Part shown: positions 1-4,685 of the stretch, one piece after another
Layout: each line of letters starts with the position of its first letter
Numbering within the stretch: position 1 is the stretch's first letter
Notes under the pieces: generated by a model
Database searches by the model: none
The model's input: only the letters and a program-made list of their open reading frames with translations
What the model was told of the DNA's origin: nothing
Program-made: the position numbers and the translations under genes
Origin: an uncultured cyanobacterium
Lineage (GTDB): Bacteria > Cyanobacteriota > Cyanobacteriia > PCC-6307 > Cyanobiaceae
Direction: 5' to 3'
DNA: 12,969 nucleotides
NCBI GenBank assembly: GCA_903862155.1
Contig: CAIOXF010000173.1
Coordinates: 1-12,969 of the forward strand

Positions 1-292
1 AGTCGCCCAGGATCTTGGGCACGCGGAAGAAGTCGCCTTCGCGTTGGGGGGCTTCGTTGAGCAGGTCTTCGCGCACGTCGGTGGGCACCACCACGTCGTC
101 GCGGGTCACGTTCACCACTTCCACGGCGCGGGTGGTGGGGGGCACGCCCTCGGTGTCGACGGCCTCCAGGTGGGCCACGTAATCGAGGATCCGCTCCAGC
201 TGGCCGGTGTAGGTGGCGATCTTGTCTTCGGGCAGATCCAGCCGGGCCAGCGCGGCCACTTTGCGCACGTCGTCGGCGGAGATGCGGCTCAT
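1..292 (-). CDS. gatC: Aspartyl/glutamyl-tRNA amidotransferase subunit C (3' end cut by window edge)
   Basis: GatC is the small stabilising subunit of the GatCAB amidotransferase, which converts misacylated Glu-tRNA(Gln), and in some species Asp-tRNA(Asn), to the amidated form in the cytoplasm. The minus-strand translation begins MSRISADDVRKVAALARLDL and runs 97 codons to the window edge. It has the usual GatC layout: an N-terminal helix with KVAALARL, a middle segment with QLERILDYVAHLEAVDT, then the conserved C-terminal LLNEAPQREGDFFRVPKIL stretch. GatC proteins are about 95-100 residues, so only the last residue or stop is missing. The start is the ATG at 290-292. It lies 31 bp downstream of the creatininase-family gene on the same strand, so the two are probably cotranscribed. 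Identification is secure from the C-terminal motif. Confidence 0.93.
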   Translation of the reverse strand, partial: MSRISADDVRKVAALARLDLPEDKIATYTGQLERILDYVAHLEAVDTEGVPPTTRAVEVVNVTRDDVVVPTDVREDLLNEAPQREGDFFRVPKILGD

Positions 293-323
293 CGAGATCG
301 GCAGGCTGGCCGGACGCTAGCGC

Positions 324-1118
324 TCAGGCCGGCTCCTTCAGGAACGCCTCCAGGTCTTCCACCAGGGCGGCCGCGGCGATGTCGAGGAAGCGCTCGCCGT
401 GTTCGGCGGTGGCCAGATAGGGGTCGGAGCCCATGCGGCCATCGGGGTGGCGGCGGCGGAAATCCTCTGGGCCGTGGATCGGGCCGGCGGGGGCGGGCTC
501 GGGCAGGGGCCGCTGCTTGGCCACCAGGCTTGGCTCCAGATGGAGGGTGAGGGCGATCTCGCTGGGGGTGGCGTGGTGGCCTTCCTTATCGCCGTAGAGA
601 TCGCGTGCTTCGCGCATCACCGGCCCGGCGGTGAACCAGTTGGCCAGGCGGCAGCGCAGGGCCTGGGCATTGGGCAGGCCGCGGGTGGCAGCGGTGCCGT
701 AGGCCTGGGCGAAGGCGGCGCGGGCGGTGGCGATGTTGCCGCCGTGGCCGTTGATCACGAAGATCCGCTCGAAGCCATGGCGGGCCAGCGAGAGCACCAC
801 GTCGTGCAGCACCGCTAGCAGGGTGGCGGGCTGCAGGCTCACCGTTCCGGCAAAACCCAGGTGGTGCTCGGCCATTCCGAAGGCCTGCACCGGCGTCACC
901 AGCACGCCGCTGCGCCGGCCTACCTCCAGGGCCACCGCTTCGGCGGTGAGCGCGTCGGTGCCGATGGCGCCGGTGGGGCCGTGCTGCTCGGTGGAGCCCA
1001 GGGGCACGATCACCCCCTTGCACTGCTCCAGGTAGGCCTCCACCTCGGGCCAGCTGCGCAGCTGTAGGCGGATATCGGCCGTGGAGTTGGCCGGGCCGGG
1101 GAGGGGGGATTGGGTCAT
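324..1118 (-). CDS. Creatininase-family metal-dependent amidohydrolase
   Basis: Proteins of this family are metal-dependent hydrolases acting on cyclic or linear amides (creatininase, MftE-like peptidases, the Fapy deformylase ArfB). The translation has the family's metal-site motifs in order: VPLGSTEQHGP near the N-terminus (Glu and His ligands), GTDALTAEA shortly after (Asp ligand), FVINGHGGN in the middle, and HATPSEIALTL (Glu ligand) in the C-terminal half. Length is 264 residues, normal for the family. I chose the ATG at 1116-1118 (MTQSPLPGP); an in-frame TTG at 1133 would add five residues and looks less likely. No clear Shine-Dalgarno is visible. It precedes gatC by 31 bp and is divergent from the gene at 1182. 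The substrate in cyanobacteria is not evident from sequence; true creatininase activity should not be assumed. Confidence 0.88.
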   Translation of the reverse strand: MTQSPLPGPANSTADIRLQLRSWPEVEAYLEQCKGVIVPLGSTEQHGPTGAIGTDALTAEAVALEVGRRSGVLVTPVQAFGMAEHHLGFAGTVSLQPATLLAVLHDVVLSLARHGFERIFVINGHGGNIATARAAFAQAYGTAATRGLPNAQALRCRLANWFTAGPVMREARDLYGDKEGHHATPSEIALTLHLEPSLVAKQRPLPEPAPAGPIHGPEDFRRRHPDGRMGSDPYLATAEHGERFLDIAAAALVEDLEAFLKEPA

Positions 1119-1181
1119 GGTGAACAGCGGCAACCCCGGTGGGTCTGCCTAGGGTTGAAGGGTCTGCAGAGCCCTTGGGCC

Positions 1182-1478
1182 ATGCTGCACCGCAAGCTCT
1201 ACCAGTTCTGCGCTGAGAAGCGCCCGGTTTGGGTGTTCCTGCGCGATCAGCAGCGCTGGATCGAAGAAGCCACCGTGGTGGAAATCGAGGGGGATCTGGT
1301 GACCCTCCGCTACGACGCCGAAGACGACGACGAACTCCACAGTTGGGAGGAAAGCGTGCGCCTGGATTCGATCGGCGCCGTGAGCACCCGCCTCTCCTAC
1401 GTGTGCCGCAACACCAGCGCCGATGAGCTGGCCATCACCGGCGAATGCCCGGAGGCCGAGCGGCTCAGCCAGCCTTAA
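1182..1478 (+). CDS. Conserved small cyanobacterial protein (DUF6679-like)
   Basis: A 98-residue soluble, acidic protein starting MLHRKLYQFC and containing RPVWVFLRDQQRWIEEATVV and EGDLVTLRYDAEDDDELHSW. From memory this pattern, with an aromatic and charged VWVFLRDQQRWIE core followed by an LVTLRY strand and an acidic patch, matches a widespread cyanobacterial family that I associate with DUF6679; I cannot verify the name. No membrane segment, signal or catalytic motif is visible, and the function is unknown. The ATG at 1182 is chosen because the family motif begins at MLHRK; an in-frame TTG at 1110 would overlap the divergent creatininase-family gene. Just upstream, AAGGG at about 1158-1162 can pair with CCCTT at about 1172-1176. 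The stop lies 3 bp from the stop of the convergent 45-residue gene. Confidence 0.8.
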   Translation: MLHRKLYQFCAEKRPVWVFLRDQQRWIEEATVVEIEGDLVTLRYDAEDDDELHSWEESVRLDSIGAVSTRLSYVCRNTSADELAITGECPEAERLSQP

Positions 1479-1481
1479 CGA

Positions 1482-1619
1482 TCAGTGGGCCGTGCCGTTG
1501 CCGTCGTAGTCGTCGGTGTCGTAGTAGCCGCCCTTGGTGCCGAAGTAGAGCGTGGCCAGCACGAACAGCCCGCTGCCGAACAGCAGCACTGTGCCGAGGT
1601 TGAACGCGGGAGTGTCCAT
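1482..1619 (-). CDS. 45-residue single-helix membrane protein, candidate NDH-1 subunit NdhP
   Basis: The minus strand encodes 45 residues: MDTPAFNL, one hydrophobic helix (about residues 9-26, GTVLLFGSGLFVLATLYF), then a polar tail GTKGGYYDTDDYDGNGTAH. One N-terminal transmembrane helix, a YFG(T/S) junction and a Tyr/Asp/Gly-rich tail ending GxAH resemble, from memory, NdhP, the roughly 4.9 kDa subunit of the large cyanobacterial NDH-1 complex in cyclic electron flow and respiration. I cannot align it, so the symbol is left blank. A small photosystem or cytochrome subunit is the alternative. The start is the ATG at 1617-1619; a longer in-frame reading to 1835 exists but its extra part lies antisense to mpg and looks like a shadow. 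The start overlaps that of mpg in a shared CATG, so its promoter must lie inside mpg. Confidence 0.72.
   Translation of the reverse strand: MDTPAFNLGTVLLFGSGLFVLATLYFGTKGGYYDTDDYDGNGTAH
1608..1612 (+). promoter_or_regulatory. Shine-Dalgarno site that fixes the mpg start
   Basis: GGGAG lies 5 nt before the ATG at 1618. This supports the 200-residue form of Mpg over the upstream in-frame ATG at 1552. The site lies inside the antisense of the first codons of the divergent 45-residue gene. Confidence 0.6.
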
Positions 1620-2220
1620 GGCCGAGGGGCAATACCCCGCCACTCTGGCTGAAATCTCCCTGCCCGGCTCGTTTTTCGCCCGCCCCGCCCAGGCGGTCGC
1701 CCCCGAGCTCATCGGTTGCCGCCTGGTGAAGCGCCAGCCCTCAGGCGCATTGCTGTGGGGCGTGATTGTGGAAACGGAGGCGTATTGCCAATCCGAGCCC
1801 GCCTGCCATGGGCACAGGCGCCGCAGCCCTAGCAACGAAACCCTGTTTGGCGAGCCTGGTCGGTTTTATGTGTATGTGAGCTATGGCATTCACCACTGCG
1901 TGAATGTCACCACCGGCCGCAGCAACTGGGCCAATGGGGTGCTGCTGCGGGCCGTTGAGCTGCCAGGTGAGCCGTATCGGGTGGCGGCCGGGCCGGGGTT
2001 GCTGGCGCGGCGCTTCGGCATTGATCGCTCCTTCGATGCCACCCCCGCCCATCCAGATCAGCAGCTCTGGATCGCGCCCCGGCTGGAGCCGCTCAGCTCG
2101 GCGGAACTGGTGCAGGCCAGCCGCATCGGCATCAGCCAGGGTCAGGCCCTGCCCTGGCGCTGGTATCTGCGCAGCAGCCGCAGCGTGAGCCGGCGGGTGA
2201 AGGAGCGTCCCTTACCCTGA
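1618..2220 (+). CDS. mpg: 3-methyladenine DNA glycosylase (AAG/MPG family)
   Basis: This enzyme starts base excision repair by removing alkylated and deaminated purines (3-methyladenine, hypoxanthine) from DNA. Visible family motifs are LPGSFFARPAQAVAPELIGC at the N-terminus, VETEAY (the catalytic Glu lies here in the human enzyme), GRFYVYVSYGIHHCVNV (the Tyr and Asn that line the flipped-base pocket) and GVLLRAVEL. With the ATG at 1618 the protein is 200 residues, normal for bacterial members. A GGGAG site 5 nt upstream supports this start; an earlier ATG at 1552 would lie wholly antisense to the neighbouring small gene. pyrB starts 21 bp after the stop, so the two may share a transcript. 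Family identification is secure. Confidence 0.92.
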   Translation: MAEGQYPATLAEISLPGSFFARPAQAVAPELIGCRLVKRQPSGALLWGVIVETEAYCQSEPACHGHRRRSPSNETLFGEPGRFYVYVSYGIHHCVNVTTGRSNWANGVLLRAVELPGEPYRVAAGPGLLARRFGIDRSFDATPAHPDQQLWIAPRLEPLSSAELVQASRIGISQGQALPWRWYLRSSRSVSRRVKERPLP

Positions 2221-2241
2221 GGCTGTCAGCCGCCGGATGCC

Positions 2242-3252
2242 TTGAGCAGCTGGAGTCACCGCCATGTGATTGATCTGGCGGCCTTCTCGCTGGACGACTT
2301 CGGCACCGTGCTGGAGCTGGCGCAGCGTTTCCGGGTGATGCCCACCAGCGGTGCGCGCAAGCTGCCGGCACTGCAGGGCAAGCTGATGACCAGCCTGTTC
2401 TTCGAGGCCAGCACCCGCACCCGCAGCAGCTTTGAGATCGCCGCCAAGCGACTCTCGGCGGATGTGCAGAACTTCGCCCCCTCCTCCAGCTCCCTGAGCA
2501 AGGGGGAGAGCCTGCTGGATACGGCCCGCACCTATGTGGCCATGGGCACGAACATCTTCGTGGTGCGCCATCGCTGCGCCGGGGTGCCCCAGCAGCTGGC
2601 TGCCGAACTGGATGCCAGCGGCGCCCGGGTGGCGGTGCTCAACGCCGGCGACGGCCTGCACAGCCATCCCAGCCAGGGCCTGCTGGATCTGTTCACCCTG
2701 GCGCGTCACTTTGCGCCGGATGCCCCCACGCCGGAAGCCCTGTGCGGCCGCCGCATCGTGATCGTGGGCGACGTGCTCCACTCCCGCGTGGCCCGCTCCA
2801 ATCTCTGGGCGCTCACCGGCTGCGGCGCCGATGTGGTGCTTTGTGGCCCGCCCACCCTGCTGCCCGACGCTTTCGCCCACTTCGTGGATGCCCCTCCCCC
2901 GGGCCAAGCCGCTGATCCGGTGGGCCAGCGCGGCACGATCACCCTGGAGCGCGATCTGGCTCAGGCCCTCGCCGGTGCCGATGCGGTGATGACCCTGCGG
3001 CTGCAGAAGGAGCGGATGCAGCAGCACCTGCTCACCAGCCTCGATGCCTATCACCGCAGCTTTGGCCTCACCCACCAACGGCTGGAGCGCTGCGGCAAGC
3101 CCGTGCCTGTCCTGCATCCCGGGCCGGTGAACCGGGGTGTGGAGATGGCCGGTGCCTTGCTGGATGATCCCGCAGCTTGCCTGGTGGATGAGCAGGTCAC
3201 CAACGGCATTCCGGTGCGGATGGCCCTGCTTTATCTCTTGGCTGCGGCTTAG
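2242..3252 (+). CDS. pyrB: Aspartate carbamoyltransferase catalytic subunit (TTG start)
   Basis: PyrB condenses carbamoyl phosphate with L-aspartate, the committed step of pyrimidine synthesis. The 336-residue product shows FFEASTRTRSSFE (about 53-65, carbamoyl-phosphate binding), SLSKGESLLDT (about 84-94), a variant of the HPTQ loop as HPSQGLLDL (142-150), GDVLHSRVARSN (176-187), TLRLQKERM (251-259) and HPGPVNRGVE (292-301). The start appears to be TTG at 2242, giving MSSWSHRHVIDL, which I remember as the usual N-terminus in picocyanobacterial PyrB. The only other nearby in-frame candidate is GTG at 2266, which would remove the conserved HRH. An out-of-frame ATG at 2237 makes a two-codon ORF (ATG CCT TGA) just ahead. 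The stop is 9 bp from that of convergent ycf20. No pyrI subunit gene is adjacent. Confidence 0.94.
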   Translation: MSSWSHRHVIDLAAFSLDDFGTVLELAQRFRVMPTSGARKLPALQGKLMTSLFFEASTRTRSSFEIAAKRLSADVQNFAPSSSSLSKGESLLDTARTYVAMGTNIFVVRHRCAGVPQQLAAELDASGARVAVLNAGDGLHSHPSQGLLDLFTLARHFAPDAPTPEALCGRRIVIVGDVLHSRVARSNLWALTGCGADVVLCGPPTLLPDAFAHFVDAPPPGQAADPVGQRGTITLERDLAQALAGADAVMTLRLQKERMQQHLLTSLDAYHRSFGLTHQRLERCGKPVPVLHPGPVNRGVEMAGALLDDPAACLVDEQVTNGIPVRMALLYLLAAA

Positions 3253-3261
3253 CCCACTGGC

Positions 3262-3594
3262 TTAGAGCAGCTTGAAGCCGTCGAGCAGCAGGCCGTAGAG
3301 CAGACCCATGCGGGTCATGTCGAGCAGCTGCAGGCCCAGACCATCGCCGCCGCGGCGTAGCAGGGGGCCCCGCGCCTTCACGGCCAGCTCGATCAGCACC
3401 ACACACAGCAGGGCACTGAGGGGATCGAGCTTGGAGAGGGCTCCGGTGATTGAGCCCACTGCTCCGCCGATGCTGAAGCTGATCAACAGCACGATCAGCA
3501 GAAACGACAGTCGGCGCCAAGGATTGGCCGCCCAGCGTTCCAGAGCTGGGCCTGCTTCGGCCACCTGGCGCTGGAAGCGCGTCTGCTGCACCAT
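3262..3594 (-). CDS. ycf20: Ycf20-like (DUF565) membrane protein
   Basis: A 110-residue protein with a short basic N-terminal region, a strong hydrophobic segment at about 30-52 (LSFLLIVLLISFSIGGAVGS), a second at about 57-73, and a C-terminal amphipathic or third helix (LDMTRMGLLYGLLLDGFKLL). This layout with NPWRRLS before the first helix and a GGDGLGLQLLDMTRMGLLYG tail matches, from memory, the cyanobacterial and chloroplast Ycf20/DUF565 family. In Chlamydomonas, Ycf20-type proteins have been linked to thermal dissipation of light energy; the cyanobacterial role is not established. The ATG at 3594 is the first good start and no strong Shine-Dalgarno precedes it. The roughly 100 nt upstream contain a foldable segment described separately. 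Ends 9 bp from pyrB, convergent. Confidence 0.82.
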   Translation of the reverse strand: MVQQTRFQRQVAEAGPALERWAANPWRRLSFLLIVLLISFSIGGAVGSITGALSKLDPLSALLCVVLIELAVKARGPLLRRGGDGLGLQLLDMTRMGLLYGLLLDGFKLL

Positions 3595-3623
3595 TACCGG
3601 GAGTGCTTCACCGGGAAGAGGGT

Positions 3624-3691
3624 GGCAGGGCCATCATGGGTTGGGAAGAACCCATGGGCTGGTGATCCCCATCACCCGGCCCAACCCTGCC
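3624..3691 (-). promoter_or_regulatory. Possible structured leader of ycf20 (three-way junction fold)
   Basis: Three sets of perfect inverted repeats nest here. The outer stem is GGCAGGG (3624-3630) with CCCTGCC (3685-3691). Inside are CATGGGTT (3635-3642) with AACCCATG (3649-3656) around a 6-nt loop, and GGTGAT (3661-3666) with ATCACC (3671-3676) around a CCCC spacer. Together they would form a three-way junction about 30 nt before the ycf20 start codon on the minus strand. On that strand, GGGCC near 3677-3683 could pair with GGCCC at 3628-3632 and compete with the outer stem, so a two-state switch is conceivable. I do not recognise a known riboswitch class. Short inverted repeats are common at this G+C, so confidence is low. 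Confidence 0.3.
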
Positions 3692-3758
3692 TGGTGCATG
3701 TCTACACCATTTATGGCGGGATGACACCGTTCTTCCGCTACAGATAGGGGATTCCAAT

Positions 3759-3786
3759 AAAAAAGCCCTGGCACGGATGCCGGGGC
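3759..3786 (-). terminator. Rho-independent terminator, minus strand
   Basis: On the minus strand GCCCCGGCA (3786-3778) pairs with TGCCAGGGC (3773-3765) around a 4-nt loop, with one G-T wobble, followed by TTTTTT (3764-3759). It would end minus-strand transcription of the 3910-4107 gene, and possibly of the PCP_red gene and tRNA-Ala, and insulate ycf20. Confidence 0.8.
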
Positions 3787-3794
3787 CGGGTGAT

Positions 3795-3867
3795 GGGGAC
3801 GTCATTAAGGAAAACGTTCGCTTTACAAGCCTTCAAGCTCTGTGATGCCGTTTGAAAGAGCGTCCCC
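3795..3867 (-). ncRNA. Possible small structured RNA or 3' UTR element before a terminator
   Basis: Perfect 7-nt complements GGGGACG and CGTCCCC bracket exactly 73 nt. On the minus strand the interior can form CTCT/AGAG (3860-3857 with 3841-3838) and a short CTT/AAG arm, so the fold is multibranched with a 7-bp closing stem followed by an unpaired A. It lies 42 nt after the stop of the 3910-4107 gene and 8 nt before the intrinsic terminator, the arrangement expected of a 3' UTR-derived or independent small RNA. It is not a functional tRNA by eye: no T-arm TTCGA motif or normal anticodon arm is present. I do not recognise a family. Confidence 0.25.
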
Positions 3868-3909
3868 TCGATCCCTTGACGCCGGTCGCGCAGCGTCCGG
3901 AGCCTGGTC

Positions 3910-4107
3910 TCAGCCGTCGCTCTCTTTCTTGCGGGAGGTTTTGCCTTCGAGCAGCTCCAGCAGCGCTTCCATCTGGGCCATCACGCCCCGCACTTCACCG
4001 GCTTCGGGAAGTAGGCCGTCTTCCATCACGCCTTGATGCATCTCGCGCAGTTCCTGGCGGATGTAGCGCAGGTGGCTGACCACCTGTTCGCGCTTCGACT
4101 GCGACAT
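3910..4107 (-). CDS. Small helical protein of unknown function
   Basis: A 65-residue charged protein, MSQSKREQVVSHLRYIRQ at the N-terminus, with heptad-like hydrophobic spacing through HLRYIRQELREMHQGV and VMAQMEALLELLEGK, and a basic and acidic tail (KTSRKKESDG). It is probably two soluble helices joined at the PEAGEV segment, perhaps a small coiled-coil hairpin. No signal, membrane segment or catalytic motif is seen. I do not recognise the family; it resembles short conserved hypothetical proteins of picocyanobacteria, from memory. It is 62 bp downstream of the PCP_red gene on the same strand, and its transcript probably ends at the terminator near 3759-3786. A perfect hairpin (4113-4132) sits only 5 nt upstream of its ATG, and no accessible Shine-Dalgarno is visible. 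Confidence 0.7.
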   Translation of the reverse strand: MSQSKREQVVSHLRYIRQELREMHQGVMEDGLLPEAGEVRGVMAQMEALLELLEGKTSRKKESDG

Positions 4108-4112
4108 CGAGG

Positions 4113-4136
4113 GGGGAGCTGAGTTGCTCCCCTTTT
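4113..4136 (+). terminator. Intrinsic terminator-like hairpin, plus strand, in the leader of the minus-strand gene
   Basis: GGGGAGC (4113-4119) pairs perfectly with GCTCCCC (4126-4132) around a TGAGTT loop and is followed by TTTT on the plus strand only. No plus-strand gene is seen between pyrB's end at 3252 and this point. On the minus strand the same hairpin lies 5 nt before the ATG at 4107, where it could affect translation of the small helical protein. Confidence 0.5.
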
Positions 4137-4169
4137 ACCCCATCAGCTTCCTTGCTCGTCAGCGAGCGC

Positions 4170-4331
4170 TCACTTCTCGCCGAACTTGGCCTTGGCTTGC
4201 TCGTAAAAGGCGGTATCGATTGTGGTGATACTGGCTTCGTTGGCCAGGCTCTCAATCCGTTTGCGCACCATCGGGCGCACAAAGAACGGCACTTCCTTGA
4301 GGCGTTGCTCGGCGTCCGGTTGCCAGTTCAT
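4170..4331 (-). CDS. Stand-alone PCP_red-domain mini-protein
   Basis: A 53-residue protein beginning MNWQPDAEQRLKEVPFFVRP and continuing through VRKRIESLANEASITTIDTA to FYEQAKAKFGEK. The pattern W.P.AE.RL..VPFFVRPMVR..IE..A, then a short helix ending QAKAKFG, matches from memory the PCP_red domain (Pfam PF08369), first described at the C-terminus of the ChlB subunit of light-independent protochlorophyllide reductase. Here it stands alone without the reductase body; such free copies are common in cyanobacteria and their role is unknown. The ATG at 4329-4331 is chosen because the domain starts immediately after it. It lies 32 bp downstream of tRNA-Ala on the same strand and may be cotranscribed with it. 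Just past the stop a GCTCG/CGAGC hairpin (4154-4167) lacks a T-tract. Confidence 0.82.
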   Translation of the reverse strand: MNWQPDAEQRLKEVPFFVRPMVRKRIESLANEASITTIDTAFYEQAKAKFGEK

Positions 4332-4363
4332 GGGGCGCGGGGCCGGGTGTCTCGAACGGGGAG

Positions 4364-4436
4364 TGGAGAATAGGGGACTCGAACCCCTGACCTCTGCGGT
4401 GCGATCGCAGCGCTCTACCAGCTGAGCTAATTCCCC
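4364..4436 (-). tRNA. tRNA-Ala (anticodon CGC)
   Basis: On the minus strand 73 nt fold into a full cloverleaf: acceptor GGGGAAT/ATTCTCC, D arm GCTC/GAGC with loop AGCTGGTA, anticodon stem CTGCG/CGCAG with loop ATCGCAC, a 5-nt variable region AGGTC, and T arm AGGGG/CCCCT with loop TTCGAAT, then discriminator A. The acceptor carries the G3-T70 (G3:U70) wobble pair, the main alanine identity element, and the anticodon is CGC, reading GCG codons. CCA is not encoded (CTC follows A73), so it must be added after transcription. The palindrome GCGATCGC (4401-4408), identical to the cyanobacterial HIP1 octamer, spans the anticodon loop. GCG decoding fits the high G+C codon use here. Confidence 0.96.
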
Positions 4437-4475
4437 GGGTTGGAGGGCACCATTATCCCCACCGCAACCGCCGCG

Positions 4476-4685
4476 ATGACAGCGTCGATCACTCCCGAGC
4501 AGCTGGCGGCCTTCGACGAAGCCTCCATCGCCGAGCTGGCGCACCGGTTGGACAACGACGACTACCCCAGTCCGTTCGACGCCCTCTCCGACTGGCATTT
4601 GCTGCGGGCCCTGGCGATCCATCGGCCCGACCTGGCCCGCCCCTACGTGCACCTGGTGGATCAGGAGCCCTTTGACGAAGACTGA
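4476..4685 (+). CDS. DUF2555-like small cyanobacterial protein
   Basis: With the ATG at 4476 the product is 69 residues, starting MTASITPEQLAAFDEASIAE and containing LAHRLDNDDYPSPFDALSDW followed by HLLRALAIHRPDLARPYVHL and an acidic end. The run DDY..PF..L.DWHLLRA.A..RP.L..PY.HL matches from memory the cyanobacterial DUF2555 family; function unknown. It is predicted to be soluble and mostly helical. An in-frame TTG at 4440 would start only 4 bp from the 5' end of the opposite-strand tRNA and adds residues outside the family pattern, so the ATG is preferred. No Shine-Dalgarno is evident. Its last 14 bp overlap the start of coaBC, which suggests translational coupling. Confidence 0.82.
   Translation: MTASITPEQLAAFDEASIAELAHRLDNDDYPSPFDALSDWHLLRALAIHRPDLARPYVHLVDQEPFDED

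Larger units (their letters stand above)
3595..3909. other. Gene-free interval upstream of ycf20
   Basis: This stretch of about 315 bases has no convincing protein-coding gene in either direction. It holds, from left to right, inverted repeats at 3624-3691, a clear minus-strand intrinsic terminator at 3759-3786, and a bracketed segment at 3795-3867. The ycf20 promoter should lie on the minus strand between about 3595 and 3758. Base composition is less G+C-rich than in flanking genes, particularly around 3740-3765 and 3800-3860. Confidence 0.8.

Noticed and set aside
1552..1617. Longer N-terminus for Mpg from the ATG at 1552
   Set aside because: The added residues (MASTNSPLPNSSTVPR...) lie antisense to the 45-residue gene and match no family feature, and a good Shine-Dalgarno precedes the ATG at 1618.
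1620..1835. Longer minus-strand reading upstream of the 45-residue membrane protein
   Set aside because: It runs antisense through mpg, has low-quality composition, and the membrane helix and tail make a complete small protein from 1619.
2212..3117. Long open minus-strand frame of about 300 codons opposite pyrB
   Set aside because: His/Gly/Ala-rich translation with no motif; typical of antisense frames in high-G+C DNA opposite a clearly identified gene.
3608..3805. Short ORFs on both strands in the ycf20 upstream interval
   Set aside because: Compositionally random, they overlap the terminator and inverted repeats, and no ribosome binding site or familiar motif is present.
3795..3867. Calling the 73-nt bracketed element a tRNA gene
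   Set aside because: Although the closing stem and length fit, there is no T-arm with TTCGA, no normal D-loop and no 5-bp anticodon stem.
4154..4167. GCTCG/CGAGC hairpin after the PCP_red gene as a terminator
   Set aside because: Only 5 bp with a 4-nt loop and no T-tract on either strand.
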